DNA of 64,000 nucleotides from Symsagittifera roscoffensis (lineage: Eukaryota; Xenacoelomorpha; Acoela; Convolutidae): NCBI RefSeq assembly GCF_963678635.1, contig NW_026971149.1, forward strand, positions 1,264,242-1,328,241, in the 5' to 3' direction. Shown here one piece after another: positions 1 through 9,565 of the stretch. Positions within the stretch are counted from its first letter, which is position 1. The number at the start of each line of letters is the position of its first letter. The position numbers and the translations under genes are program-made. The notes under the pieces were generated by a model. It saw only the letters and a list, made by a program, of their open reading frames with translations. It searched no databases and was not told where the DNA came from.

Positions 1-30
1 AGTTTTTCAATCGACTGTTGGATTAGAGAG

Positions 31-197
31 CAGTAAAAGAGCAACAAAATTTCTTCTATGTATAAATTGGAAAAGATAACCGCGTATTGTTAGCTGGTTT
101 TGTTATTTGACAATTTATTTGTTATTTGCGTGATATCTCTTGATATGATCGTGATAATGTGTGATATTGCGAGACTTGCTTTCAGTTTTTAAAACCT
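31..197 (+). repeat. Direct repeat, left copy
   Basis: About 165 bp that recurs in the same orientation at 2521-2674, starting with a CAGTAAAAGAGCAA-type segment and ending in a T/A run. The two copies bracket the foldback element at 570-2115 and the inverted arm at 369-482. No coding capacity seen. Confidence 0.75.
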
Positions 198-368
198 CCA
201 GACTTATATTTTTCTTCATCAAATTGGTACGTAGACTCGCCTCGGAAAGTTCTGTGATCTGGTGGTGAGCAATTGGTAGATCTTGGAATCATTGGTCTTC
301 ACTTTGCTCCAGTACGATGTCGGACATGATTTTCTATATTTTGTCCGTATTCAGAGTTGAATATCTAT

Positions 369-482
369 GAAATTTTCATAAGTTCCCCCTTGGTCACCAA
401 GTTTGTTCGAATCGGTTCATTTCTTGAGAAATCCTAAAAATAATGGTTACCCATATCCTGGGCATCAAGGAGTCGACCACAG
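369..482 (+). repeat. Outer inverted-repeat arm (left)
   Basis: This stretch matches the reverse complement of 3089-3207 with scattered mismatches; the shared core includes TATCCTGGGCATCAAGGAG. It forms an outer palindrome around the smaller foldback element. Bases 198-368 show nothing recognisable. Confidence 0.75.
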
Positions 483-569
483 AAATCTCCAAACAGGCTC
501 CTAATTGCAGCGATGCCTATGTTACTGTCTTTTTTTGCTGCTGAGCTTAAGTCAAAGGTAGGTTTCTCG

Positions 570-2115
570 TAATGTAATTTTAGATAAGGTACACGGTCTG
601 CTCGTCCCAGTATCCGATTTTTGACCGGATAGAATCGTGCAACATCTTAGTCTAATAGCAATTTTAATCTTCCTCTTATTTCTCTTAGAACCAAAAGATC
701 TAGTGTATACTTTGTTTTGTGCGTTAGTTTTGGAGGTTGCGCAAAAGGGGAACAATTTTATCTAAGATTTATTCAAATTTTTCTGGTGCTGAAACCACAA
801 AGATTTTTAGCAGTGAATGTCAGTGTTAGTGATGGATTTTGATTGGTACGCTAGTAATATTTTATCGGATACTTTTTTCAAAATACAATTGGTTTTAGAT
901 AATAGCTCAGAACTTCTACCACCTATCCGGGGCTTAGAGACCTTTCAGCTTTTAAATTGCTTATTGTAGTGAAGGACGGATGGAGTAGTTTTCTTTTGAG
1001 AGAATGGAGCAATTACTTCATGAAAGGAGGATATATGTAGTTGTTTGTAGTTGTTTAGTAGTAGTTGTTGTTGTATGTAGTCGTTTGATATAAGTAGTTG
1101 TTTGTGGAGAACATATGTAGTTGCGCGTCTGGTGGTACCCCGATCATCTATTTTCGATAAGAGTGGCTCCAGATGAGCAACTCTTTAAAATAACCAATTG
1201 AATAAAAACGCTTTTGCGAAAACAACTAATGTGACATCATAACTAAAACTGATCTACAAACAGGATGTATATATATAATTGAAATGTAAAAGATCTCTTG
1301 GAGTAAACGAAACGAGCAGCAAAGGAGATGAAAACTCGATTACATTCCAACTCTGAAAAGGCAAATTCAGTGGTTTGTTGCCGTATTAACTACACGATTT
1401 AAAGTTTGGACTGTACATTGCAGTAAGACGAACCATTGAAACATAACAATGGCCTAGTCGATGTTGATCTCACATACCGATCCTAGTCAATTTACACTTC
1501 ACAGGGAAAAGTCAAAGTTCATCTAGCACGTAGTTTCTTTCTAAACTTAACGAAACGGACACATCCTTGCATTGGTCCAGAATCTTCACACGATCACTCA
1601 AGACGACCCACGATCAAACGAGACCCCTTTCTGGAACACGAACAACTATTCTTCTTCATGAAGTAATTGCTCCATTCTCTCAAAAGAAAACTACTCCGCA
1701 CGTCCTTCACTACAATAAACAACTTAAAAGCTGAAAGTTATCTAAGCCCCGGATGGGCGGAAACAGTTCTATGCTAATATTTATAACCAATTATATTATT
1801 GATTAATTATCCCTATAAAGTATTACTAACTTACCAATCATATTCCATCTTTAACGCTGACATTTATTTCTAGTGCTGAAACTATTTGTAGTTTAAGCAG
1901 CAGACTAATTGGAGTAGATCTTCGACTACAGTTATTCTCCTGTTGCACATACTCCAAAACTAACGCGCAATAACAATATACACTAGATCTTTTAACACTA
2001 GAAAATATAAAAGTGTGATTAAGATTGGTGTTAGACTAAGATGTTGCATGATTCTATCCGGCCGAAAACGAGATAGCGAGACGAACAAACGGTGTACCTT
2101 ATCTGAAATTACTCT
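570..2115. mobile_element. Foldback / long-TIR non-autonomous DNA element
   Basis: Bases about 570-1035 pair with the reverse complement of about 1655-2115, giving long, imperfect inverted arms. The innermost match is near-perfect (GGAGCAATTACTTCATGAA at about 1008-1026 and its complement at about 1656-1674). The roughly 620-bp centre holds a GT-rich minisatellite and no long ORF. The arms carry a repeat (GGTACACCG..., GGCCGGATAG...) that also occurs near 3040, 45080 and 50865, so the element probably derives from a larger transposon family. No transposase is visible and no target-site duplication was resolved. Confidence 0.65.
1036..1125 (+). repeat. GTAGTTGTTT-type minisatellite
   Basis: Imperfect tandem copies of GTAGTTGTTT / GTAGTTGT, interrupted by ATATGTAG variants, lie just inside the left foldback arm. 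Confidence 0.7.
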
Positions 2116-2520
2116 ATGAGTATGACCAAAGGGTCATAACTCATCTGGTGCGACTATAAGTCTCGAACAAGACCTTAACTAACCTAGAGTTAGACATTTA
2201 AAAGTAGAATTAGACAATTGCAAAATCGCGAAAATGTTAGATTGAATAGAGAATTCAAAATAAATGCATCTACGTCTCAATAAATCTACGCCAATTTTCC
2301 GAACTATACGAGAATTACCAGTTTTTGCAAGAAGATTAAGAAGAAGGCGTGAACAACAATCAAGAAGCAGCCGACAAATCCACCCTATGCTAGTGAAACA
2401 AAAACCGGAACAAGTTTTTATTTTTAGAATCCTTTACACAGTAAATTTGGATTTTCAATTTTAAATTTAAACATCTGACACGAGTTCTGGCAAATGGGGT
2501 CATAAGAAATCTTAAGTTGG

Positions 2521-2674
2521 CAGCAAAAGAGCAATAAAACTTCAACTATGTATAAATTTGAAAAGGTAACCGCGTATTGTTAGCTGGTTTTGTTATTTGA
2601 CAATTTATTTGTTATTTGCGTGATATCTCGTGATAATGTGTGATATTGCAATACTTGCATTCATTTTTTAAAAA
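2521..2674 (+). repeat. Direct repeat, right copy
   Basis: Second copy of the 31-197 repeat in the same orientation, with a short deletion around the TGATATGATC segment. It follows about 400 bp (2116-2520) without a supported gene. Confidence 0.75.
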
Positions 2675-2859
2675 TGAACCAAAAAAGATTAGTGACTTTG
2701 CCAAAGTTCGAAATCAGTTCTCTGAAACTTAACACTTACAAGACCAAACGTCATCTAAAGTGGAACCAGTTCTGAACTAGCATTTATAATTAGACATAAA
2801 TATAATTCTCTATCTGACTGAAAATTTACCAATCAACAATCATAATCCGTCTCTAACCT

Positions 2860-3076
2860 CGACACTTATTTGTAAGTGCTGAAACTGCTTGTAGTTTCCG
2901 CACCAGAACAGTTTGAATAAATCTTAGACTACAGTTGTTCTCCTTTTACACAAACTCCAAAACTAACTCACAATACCGATATACACTGGATCTGTTGATC
3001 CTAGGAGATATAAGAGTAAGATTAAGATTAGGTGTAGACTAAGATGCTGCACGAATTATTCCGGTTGAGAAAAAGA
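2860..3076 (-). repeat. Third copy of the foldback-arm repeat (partial, inverted)
   Basis: The stretch reads as the reverse complement of the 580-800 arm (CTGAAACTGCTTGTAGTTT, then the TCTTAGACTACAG / ATACACTGGATCT region). It is truncated next to the outer inverted arm at 3089. Confidence 0.6.
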
Positions 3077-3088
3077 TTTCGAGATTAC

Positions 3089-3207
3089 TTTGGTCGACTC
3101 CTTGATGCCCAGGATATGGGTAACCATTATTTTCGAAAGTTGCTCAAGGAATGAACCATTTCGAACAAGCTTGTTGACCATGAGGGAACTTATGAAAACC
3201 TTATTGA
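3089..3207 (-). repeat. Outer inverted-repeat arm (right)
   Basis: Reverse complement of 369-482, carrying the same GGATATGGGTAACCATTATT core. It closes the outer palindrome around the foldback region. Confidence 0.75.
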
Positions 3208-3552
3208 CAATAAAAAACTCTGAATAGGGAGGCAAAACAGAAAATCAAACTGATGAAGAAAACATATGTCTGGAAGGTCTGATTTATTGAAAACTCTGAT
3301 TCAACATCATTGTCAGCTAGTGAGACTACACGGGAAACTGATCATTGCCAAAATGAAAGAGATGGGGGTAGATAGAAGACTATCATGACGTGACTTTATG
3401 TTCACATCCTTATCATGGAAGTTATATTTTAACATATAACGGCTAGATCTGGTTCAAAAGTTATTGATATCCCTAAGTGTTTAGCTCTTCCTCGGAGTGC
3501 TACAGACAGAGCGATAGATCGGAGAAAATTGAGAGGCTCTTGAGAACGAAAC

Positions 3553-3825
3553 GTGCATCAACATAACGAATCTCATCATTATTTATCTAAGTTTTTGCTG
3601 AGTGAACGCAAGAACGCAGCAGGTTTTTCTCCGTTATTTTTTCTCGGTGCTGAAGCGCGTGAGGCTGTTAAGAATGCCAGACTGGTCAAATTCTTGTTCT
3701 CTGAGGTTCTGGGGGCTGTCCCAGACATATCTCGCACTGATAAAAAAAAATTAGCGGAAGATCACTTGATCACGAGAAAGTTAGTGACTCTGAGAAACAG
3801 TAAGCAAAAGGGTCACTACCAATAG
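3553..3825 (+). CDS. Small hypothetical ORF, possibly a remnant
   Basis: Ninety codons with higher GC and a more protein-like composition (Leu, Phe, Ala, Lys) than the surroundings. I do not recognise the product. There is no ATG: the first codon is GTG, and the frame is open a few codons further upstream, so this is more likely an exon or gene fragment than a complete gene. No homologous copy occurs elsewhere in the window. The flanks 3208-3552 and 3826-4690 hold no other feature I can support. Confidence 0.25.
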   Translation: MHQHNESHHYLSKFLLSERKNAAGFSPLFFLGAEAREAVKNARLVKFLFSEVLGAVPDISRTDKKKLAEDHLITRKLVTLRNSKQKGHYQ

Positions 3826-4878
3826 ATTCCTCTAATGTATACAAGAAGAACGAATCACATCAAACAAACCTTGAAGTGGAACTTCTATTTGACACCACGG
3901 GCTACAAAAATTGGACGAATATTAAACTGACTCACGGAGAATGTCCCGGTCTTTGTGTGACAGGACAAATTGGTGGTACAGGAACCTAGAAAACTTGGGC
4001 CTGGTGTGGGACTGCGGGAAAATGATTTTTAAAGAGTTCCTTGACCAGCCGTGTAGAGAGTAGCAGTGAGGGACATGACGGCAGTATATTCATGCTTTAA
4101 GAGAACATAAGCTATTGACGTTGTAAAACAATGTTTCGTTAAAGTAAACTCCGCAATTGGAGAAGAGAGAATGTAGTAGTTGGGTTACATAGGTTGAGTA
4201 AGTTTCTGGATCCTCATCTGAGTCATCCTCTGATTTTATTTCATGTTCAGATTTAAACAGGGATGGGTATGACGCATATCCAACTCAATGATGCTTACTT
4301 CATCTACAGAAGTACTGGGAAATACTTGTTGTGTGTTAGATGACATAACTGTTTCCAAAACTGGAACTTTATCAAAAATCCTTGAAGAAGAATCAAAAGA
4401 TGTTAAAGCTCCGTGCCGAAAATGACAACTTTGATTGATACTTTTTTTGTCAAAATAGTATTTGCGAGAGCGACTGGTTTTTATCCACTCTTTTGAGAAA
4501 CAGTTTTACTAATTCTACGCTTGGATTTCATTTCTTCAACCTGCCAACTCTTTTCGAACTGTTTTTGTTCCAACATCGTTAGCAAGTGTTTTGATTTTTT
4601 TCGTTCACTAACGACATCTCCAATCTCTGGTGTTGAAATTTTAAAAATGTGATTAAAGTTTTTTTAATAAAGAAGATTGCTGTTCTCTCAGGGCAGTAAA
4701 ACTTCTTCCAAGCTGTTCATCTCGTCCTTGAAAAATAAGAAAAATAAGTAAATTTTGAGCGACATTTCAAATATTTTGGGCATAATCAAAAAAATTTATC
4801 CGAAACAAAATCAAACTCGTAAAATTCCTACGATCACAAAAGTAATTTTTTCACCTGTAGTACCTCCTAATTTAATTT

Positions 4879-5492
4879 TTATGATATGGAATGAGTTTTT
4901 AAAAACTTTTCGATTTGTAGATTCGTAAAAGATTGATTCAAGTAATGTCCTGTAGATACTATATCTCCATTTTTTACTTTGGAGTTGAAGGGAATACAAC
5001 GAGATAAAGGATACTTTGTTTCACCTACTATTTTTCTTATTTGTTCCCTAATATCAGTATATACATCAGGGATTGCATCCTTAAAAAACCGTAAGAATAC
5101 TGAAGATAATGTGATCATTCCACTCACTATATGCCCTGTCTGGTTTTGCTCTGGATCACAACCAAAAACTTAACTCAAATCAGGTTTTTGAATGATAAAC
5201 ACTGATTTATCCTTAGTTAAAGGAATGGCTATTTTGTGTGTAACCATATCTACTGATACATGATTCTTTTTTTTCATACGTTTGAGCACCTATAAGTTTT
5301 TTGACTTTGTCATTGATGGCTACAATTTTTTTCAAGAATAATTGGACGCAATGCAGGTTCCATATGCATCAATTCAAGCTTTCTTTTTTCTCCGAACTTT
5401 CTCTCCCATTCCTGGTAGCAAACTTCTTTTAAGTAACGTTTAGGAACGATGAAAGGTAAGATATTTCTGAAAGAGGAACCTAACATTCCCAT
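4879..5492 (-). pseudogene. Unidentified small gene downstream of DNA polymerase copy A (decayed)
   Basis: Minus-strand coding pieces in shifting frames: an N-terminal part around 5310-5492 (GEKRKLELMHMEPALRP), then a part at 4879-5127 ending near FLKTHSIS. A homologous stretch lies at about 26850-27480 behind polymerase copy B, with the same order of segments. The conserved position directly after the polymerase suggests the ancestral mobile element carried this second gene, of roughly 200 residues. Stops and frameshifts break it in both copies. I do not recognise the family. A 12-base G run at 5539-5550 lies just upstream. Confidence 0.4.
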
Positions 5493-5499
5493 TCAAGAA

Positions 5500-6213
5500 T
5501 TTTATTCAGGTAAGTAGTAGATGTTGAGGCTAAAGTGTGGGGGGGGGGGGTTGGTGCGTGGCTGACCCCATGTATTAAGATACGTTATAGATTTTGGGTC
5601 AGCCTCGCTATGTATTAAGTTTGGGTATACAGTCTACAATGTATTAAGATAGGGAATACCAATGGTGAGGTTTCAATGTGATGGTAAAATAAAGGTAAGG
5701 AAAAAACGTTGTTTTGTTGGTTTTGTATGTAAATGTCTAGTTTTTTTGCAAAAGTTTCGACGGGTTATCTAATTGGGAGCAATCAAAGGTTAAATACAAG
5801 TAGATTGTCGAATGAAGGTCTTTTAATTAGATTTTTGGTACATGGTAAGTCAATAGTAAGTTTTTTTGGGTAAAAACTTTGAATCATTTGCGAAATAATT
5901 GAAAAAGTTTTTAACAAAACTTCAAAACACAATAAAGTTTGTTATATTTTGACTTATTAACTATTTTTTTATAGATAATCTATCTTTTTATGTACTTGAA
6001 ACATTGCTGAAACCTACTGAAACTTCAAAAAAAAAACCATTTTTTCTTTTGAGAGAAAAACAATTAAACTACAAAAAAAGTATATAACTGCATCGTATTT
6101 GGAATTTACCGCAACTTTTTAATAAAACACCAAATAAATACTGCAAGGTACAAAATTTTATTACATTGCATCACTTGTTATGAAACTCTTTCATTGCATC
6201 ACTTCTTTTAAGT
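5500..6213. other. AT-rich spacer between the small gene and polymerase copy A
   Basis: No gene seen. The ATGTATTAAG motif appears three times (about 5570-5660), and the stretch is partly repeated behind copy B at about 27540-27970. Confidence 0.5.
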
Positions 6214-7179
6214 TCAATGGTTTTTTGCATGAATTTCATCATCTTGAACTTGTCTTTTTGGATAAAAGTAACTAAGTCCTTTCTTTGTTTGCTCATATGT
6301 GGCTACCATATTATTTATAGTTCTGAATCCTCTATTTGTAGATGTTATGTTGATTGCTTCATGGAACACTCTCCTGTATTTTGACATGGATCCATCTCCA
6401 AAATCTTCTAGAACTGCTTTTTTTTATCATTTGCTGCTAAATTGGAATTTGTCTGTTTTGTTGTCATAGCAGCAATAAGTTTTGCTACATAAACATAGCA
6501 TTTCTGTGCACTTAAAATCGTTTTTGTAAAATCCTGGCTCCCGCTTGTCATGCTTTTTTTGATTACTTTAACACGTTCGAGGGAAGGAGTTAGATTTTGC
6601 ATCTGCGTTTAAAGTAACTCTGCAGTAATTTTCCCTCATTTTTCCCAAAAATCTTTTTTTTTCTGGTTGGATACAGTCATACAAGTTTTCCTCAGCAAGT
6701 GCCAAATAAAGTGAGTCTGTATCCATCTCCATTTCTTCAAATTTATTTTTATCACAGAACTTGTCAAAGAAGTTATACTAGAGCTCCAACATTTCACCTT
6801 GCATACTGATGTATGATAAAATCAACATTGATGGGTTCTCGGTCTCAATGGTTGATTTCAAGAACTCCACATTATACACGTCTTTTTCAACTGTATTTAA
6901 CTTTTTGAACAAAGGCTCAATGTTTGCTTTATGAGTTTTTTCAAGGCTTAGATATTTTTTTTGATTGTATGCCTGGAACTATCCATGATCTGATATCCAT
7001 ACGAAGAATTGTCTAAAACTGCTTTCATAGTTTCTGCTGAAACTCATTAGAAAGCGTTTTCATCTCCTTCTCTTCTTGCATCAACCACTGATTGAACAAA
7101 TTTATTGAAACATTTCCGAGGAGAATATTGAACGAAACGGTAAATTTTGGTGCTCTTCAAGCCAAGTTCCAAGTAAAAA
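6214..7179 (-). pseudogene. Family-B DNA polymerase, C-terminal half of copy A (split by LTR element 1)
   Basis: C-terminal palm and tail of a protein-primed-type family-B DNA polymerase (Pfam DNA_pol_B_2 type, as in Maverick/Polinton-like elements and related viruses). Motif C, D-T-D-S followed by LYLA, is encoded at 6712-6723. A motif B-like N-S-S-Y-G-Y lies at 6993-7013. The natural stop is at 6214-6216, after a conserved tail (TYEQTKKGLSYFYPKR). Frameshifts interrupt the middle, around 6600-6660. The reading frame meets the retrotransposon edge at 7179 and resumes at 24909, within a segment reading LFN-FYLEL. It would have replicated the DNA of its mobile element or virus; it is now inactive. 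Confidence 0.75.
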
Positions 7180-8104
7180 TGTAACATTCGCCCGGAAGAT
7201 ACATATCGACGGAAAATAAAACTAAGTCCTAAGACGACTGCCCAGCGTCTAAACAGAGTTTTACATGCTTTTAACCGTCTCTACCAAGCCAGTACTTTCG
7301 GTGGTCTCCCCATCATCGGGTCGAAAAAAACGTTACTGTTCTGCGGCTTCGACCAGAACGCTCAAATTAACTTAACTATATGCAAAATTAGTGAGCTCAT
7401 GGCTGGATCTCAGTATCCCCATACCACGAGGTCACTCGTAAAAACAGGGCTACTACTACTTATTAAATTATTTTTGGTCTTGTTCAGTAGATGAAATCAT
7501 CATCTCCATCGAAAATGGATCAACCCTTTCCCCCAACTCCTAGCTTCTCATCCTTACCAAAATGAATTCAGATGTAAATTAAATTCAACTCAGGACATGA
7601 CAGGGAAGCTAAAAGTTAATACAAGATTTTAAAAATTTTAGTCCCGAAACCCTTCCGGATTCTTGACTCCACTGAATCAAGCACGTTAAACTTGATTCCT
7701 CCGTAACCCGGAAGGCTGGTTTCCACCCCTCACTGTTGTTAGCAACTGCCTTGCAACTATTGTAGCCACACAATAGTTGCAACTCGGAACGTTCTCTGTT
7801 AACTCCGCGATTTGTTGTCGTTTCTTAATCACAATTTCCGATGTTATCGCAATCGCAACTAGTGTTGTTCTGTTTCTCTTCGACTTCTTTTGCCAAAATG
7901 GCCGTTTCTGACGTTTCTCAGAAATATGACGTCATAATTCGAATTTTTAAAATTTCAAAATACCAGAATATCTTGGGCTTCACCGTATGGCCAATCGTTC
8001 CAATAACGCTCTTATTCCCTCAAAATCGCCAATTCGGAAGGTTTACTGCTAAAACTTCGAATATGCTGAATCTGCATTTTGATACAATCTGGTCGAATGT
8101 CACA
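7180..8104 (-). repeat. 3' LTR of element 1
   Basis: About 925 bp matching 23950-24908 and 52402-53323. It contains a perfect palindromic CRE-type site TGACGTCA at 7927-7934 and a perfect 13-bp inverted repeat (TTGCAACTATTGT) with a 6-base loop at 7751-7782. A hairpin module has outer arms CCTTCCGG/CCGGAAGG at 7651-7658 and 7708-7715, and an inner AATCAAG/CTTGATT pair. Confidence 0.9.
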
Positions 8105-8821
8105 TAATCCCCGGACAGTCCGGTCACTGTCCTCATTGAATCTCGCAATGTTCGTCAAATCGGCACAGTGTCATCGAACAGAATTTACTAAATGCACGAA
8201 ATTACTCTTATCCGCGTCATATCGACTCACTGCAGAATATAAATGGCATCATAGTACATCACTATATTCTTCGAAATCTTTCATTAATCTGCACACTGAG
8301 GATGTCCTAAGATAAAAACGTCTTTTCTGACTTCCAATGTCAATGTCCTGTTTAAAAACTTTTTCTCTCAGATTTAAAAGGTGTTGGTTCGCAGGACAGT
8401 CCTGCCAACCAACAAGCTAAAATTATCCTACTATGTTCCTTCCCTTCGGAAATCTTGCTTGTTTATTGTCCTGAATATTAAAACTAAGAAACTCTGTGGT
8501 TAGAAAGAACAATGCAACAATCTCCCTCTTCAAGATATCACCCAAGTCTTTCATGTCACCAGTCACCACAAAATGATCAGGCGTCCTAGGTGATTAAAAA
8601 AAATCATGCAGGCTGGAATATTTAAATATACTTTTCCCTCAAGCCTTTCTAAATAATTAATAAGTGTCTCTAAAGCCACTTCACTAAAATTCAGAATGCA
8701 AATTTATAAATGCAACAATTTCTTTATGTTCAAAACTCAAGTGAATGTTTCAGTTTTCAATTACAACTTCTAAATTCTTCTAATTCTCTTTCTTTTTGCC
8801 TCTTGTTTTCTCGACCATTTG
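8105..8821 (-). other. 3' noncoding region of element 1
   Basis: About 0.7 kb between the end of ORF2 and the 3' LTR, without a supported gene. It is well conserved with element 2 (53324-54125), which suggests a cis function. The LTR-proximal bases (CCGGGGATTA on the sense strand) are only a weak polypurine-tract candidate. Confidence 0.6.
8383..8413. promoter_or_regulatory. Near-perfect 15-bp palindrome (RNA hairpin candidate)
   Basis: Two 15-base arms around a single central base, with one mismatched pair; the perfect core is GCAGGACAGTCCTGC. The same palindrome is kept at 53600-53630 in element 2. It sits in the 3' noncoding region, where a structured RNA element for export, packaging or 3'-end formation would be plausible. 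The role is inferred only. Confidence 0.6.
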
Positions 8822-9191
8822 TCATTGTTCCATCTCCTCCTCCTGTGATACTGACTCTGCACTTCCAGTCTCTGTGTCCTGTAACACATCATTAGCTATC
8901 CTGACGCTGTTGGAAGCAGTCCTCCAACAATTCTGCTCTTCCACCCTCTGTTTACAACAAGGTAGGGGATCCACCTTAGATTCTCTGTTCCTGCAGAATC
9001 TGTTATGGAGACACAACGTCACATTTCTATCCGAATCTTCCTTCAACATTTCCTCCTTTTTCGTTTCCACTACGTTCGCTTGTCCTGGAAATTCTTTTCA
9101 CAGCGGTGGTCACTGCATTCCGATGAGTCAGGAAAGCTCGCTTGAAAGCTCCTGCTCCAATGTCCAGTTGATATTCACTGTACACTCTGCC
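8822..9191 (-). pseudogene. ORF2 C-terminal end (element 1 remnant)
   Basis: The last roughly 120 codons of ORF2, corresponding to the C-terminus of the long ORF at 54126-56921 in element 2. Both copies end in an acidic EEEME tail at the same place, so this is the natural C-terminus. A Cys-containing stretch (DPLPCCKQRVEEQ) is conserved. A frameshift near 9070 separates the tail from the preceding segment. At about 9191 the sequence jumps directly into a much earlier part of ORF2: about 5.3 kb still present in element 2, plus an unknown extra segment, has been lost. Confidence 0.7.
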
Positions 9192-9565
9192 GTTGTAGGA
9201 TCTCTGAGTCTGCTCAGAAAACCTCTACTGTGTAGATGGTCATTGATGCCAGCAAACAACATCGTGAATGGGTTCATATCCGTCTGTCTTTGTAACCCTA
9301 TAGCCATGGATACCGCCTGCAGTAGGTCCAGATCGACTGCTGCCAACATTATGAAGTCCGGCCAAAACAGAGACTTGGAAGTATGCCTCTGAATTCGCTA
9401 CAATTATGATCTTGGCCTTCCTTATTTCTGCTTTGTCATAGGCGGCGAAGATGGTCTCATCTTTCTTTATTGCTTTCAATCCGCCGTATCTTTGGACATC
9501 ACCATCCTGATTCATTAGTTTTGGGTATATTGTTTCCTTCACATGACCTGGGTATATTCTTTCCT
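9191..9565 (-). pseudogene. ORF2 segment after the SGNH domain, with a second G-x-N-D-like motif
   Basis: Coding pieces in two frames, with a frameshift near 9355. One holds KAKIIIVANSEAYFQ; the other holds LLQAVSMAIGLQ and then FAGINDHLHSRGF. The strand-then-GINDH arrangement vaguely recalls blocks I and III of SGNH hydrolases, but the serine block is not convincing, so a second hydrolase-like domain is only a possibility. A short tandem duplication (GGGTATATT...TTCCTTCACATG, about 9522-9570) and the stop of the SGNH ORF lie at its upstream edge. Element 2 has lost this segment. Confidence 0.5.

Noticed and set aside
7171-7180. Target-site duplication of element 1
   Set aside because: The site is an A run (AAAAA on the left, AA or AAA on the right), so a duplication of defined length cannot be shown.
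8796-9392. 198-codon plus-strand ORF
   Set aside because: Antisense shadow of ORF2 remnants; other plus-strand ORFs over 9.4-20.6 kb and 54-63 kb are rejected for the same reason.
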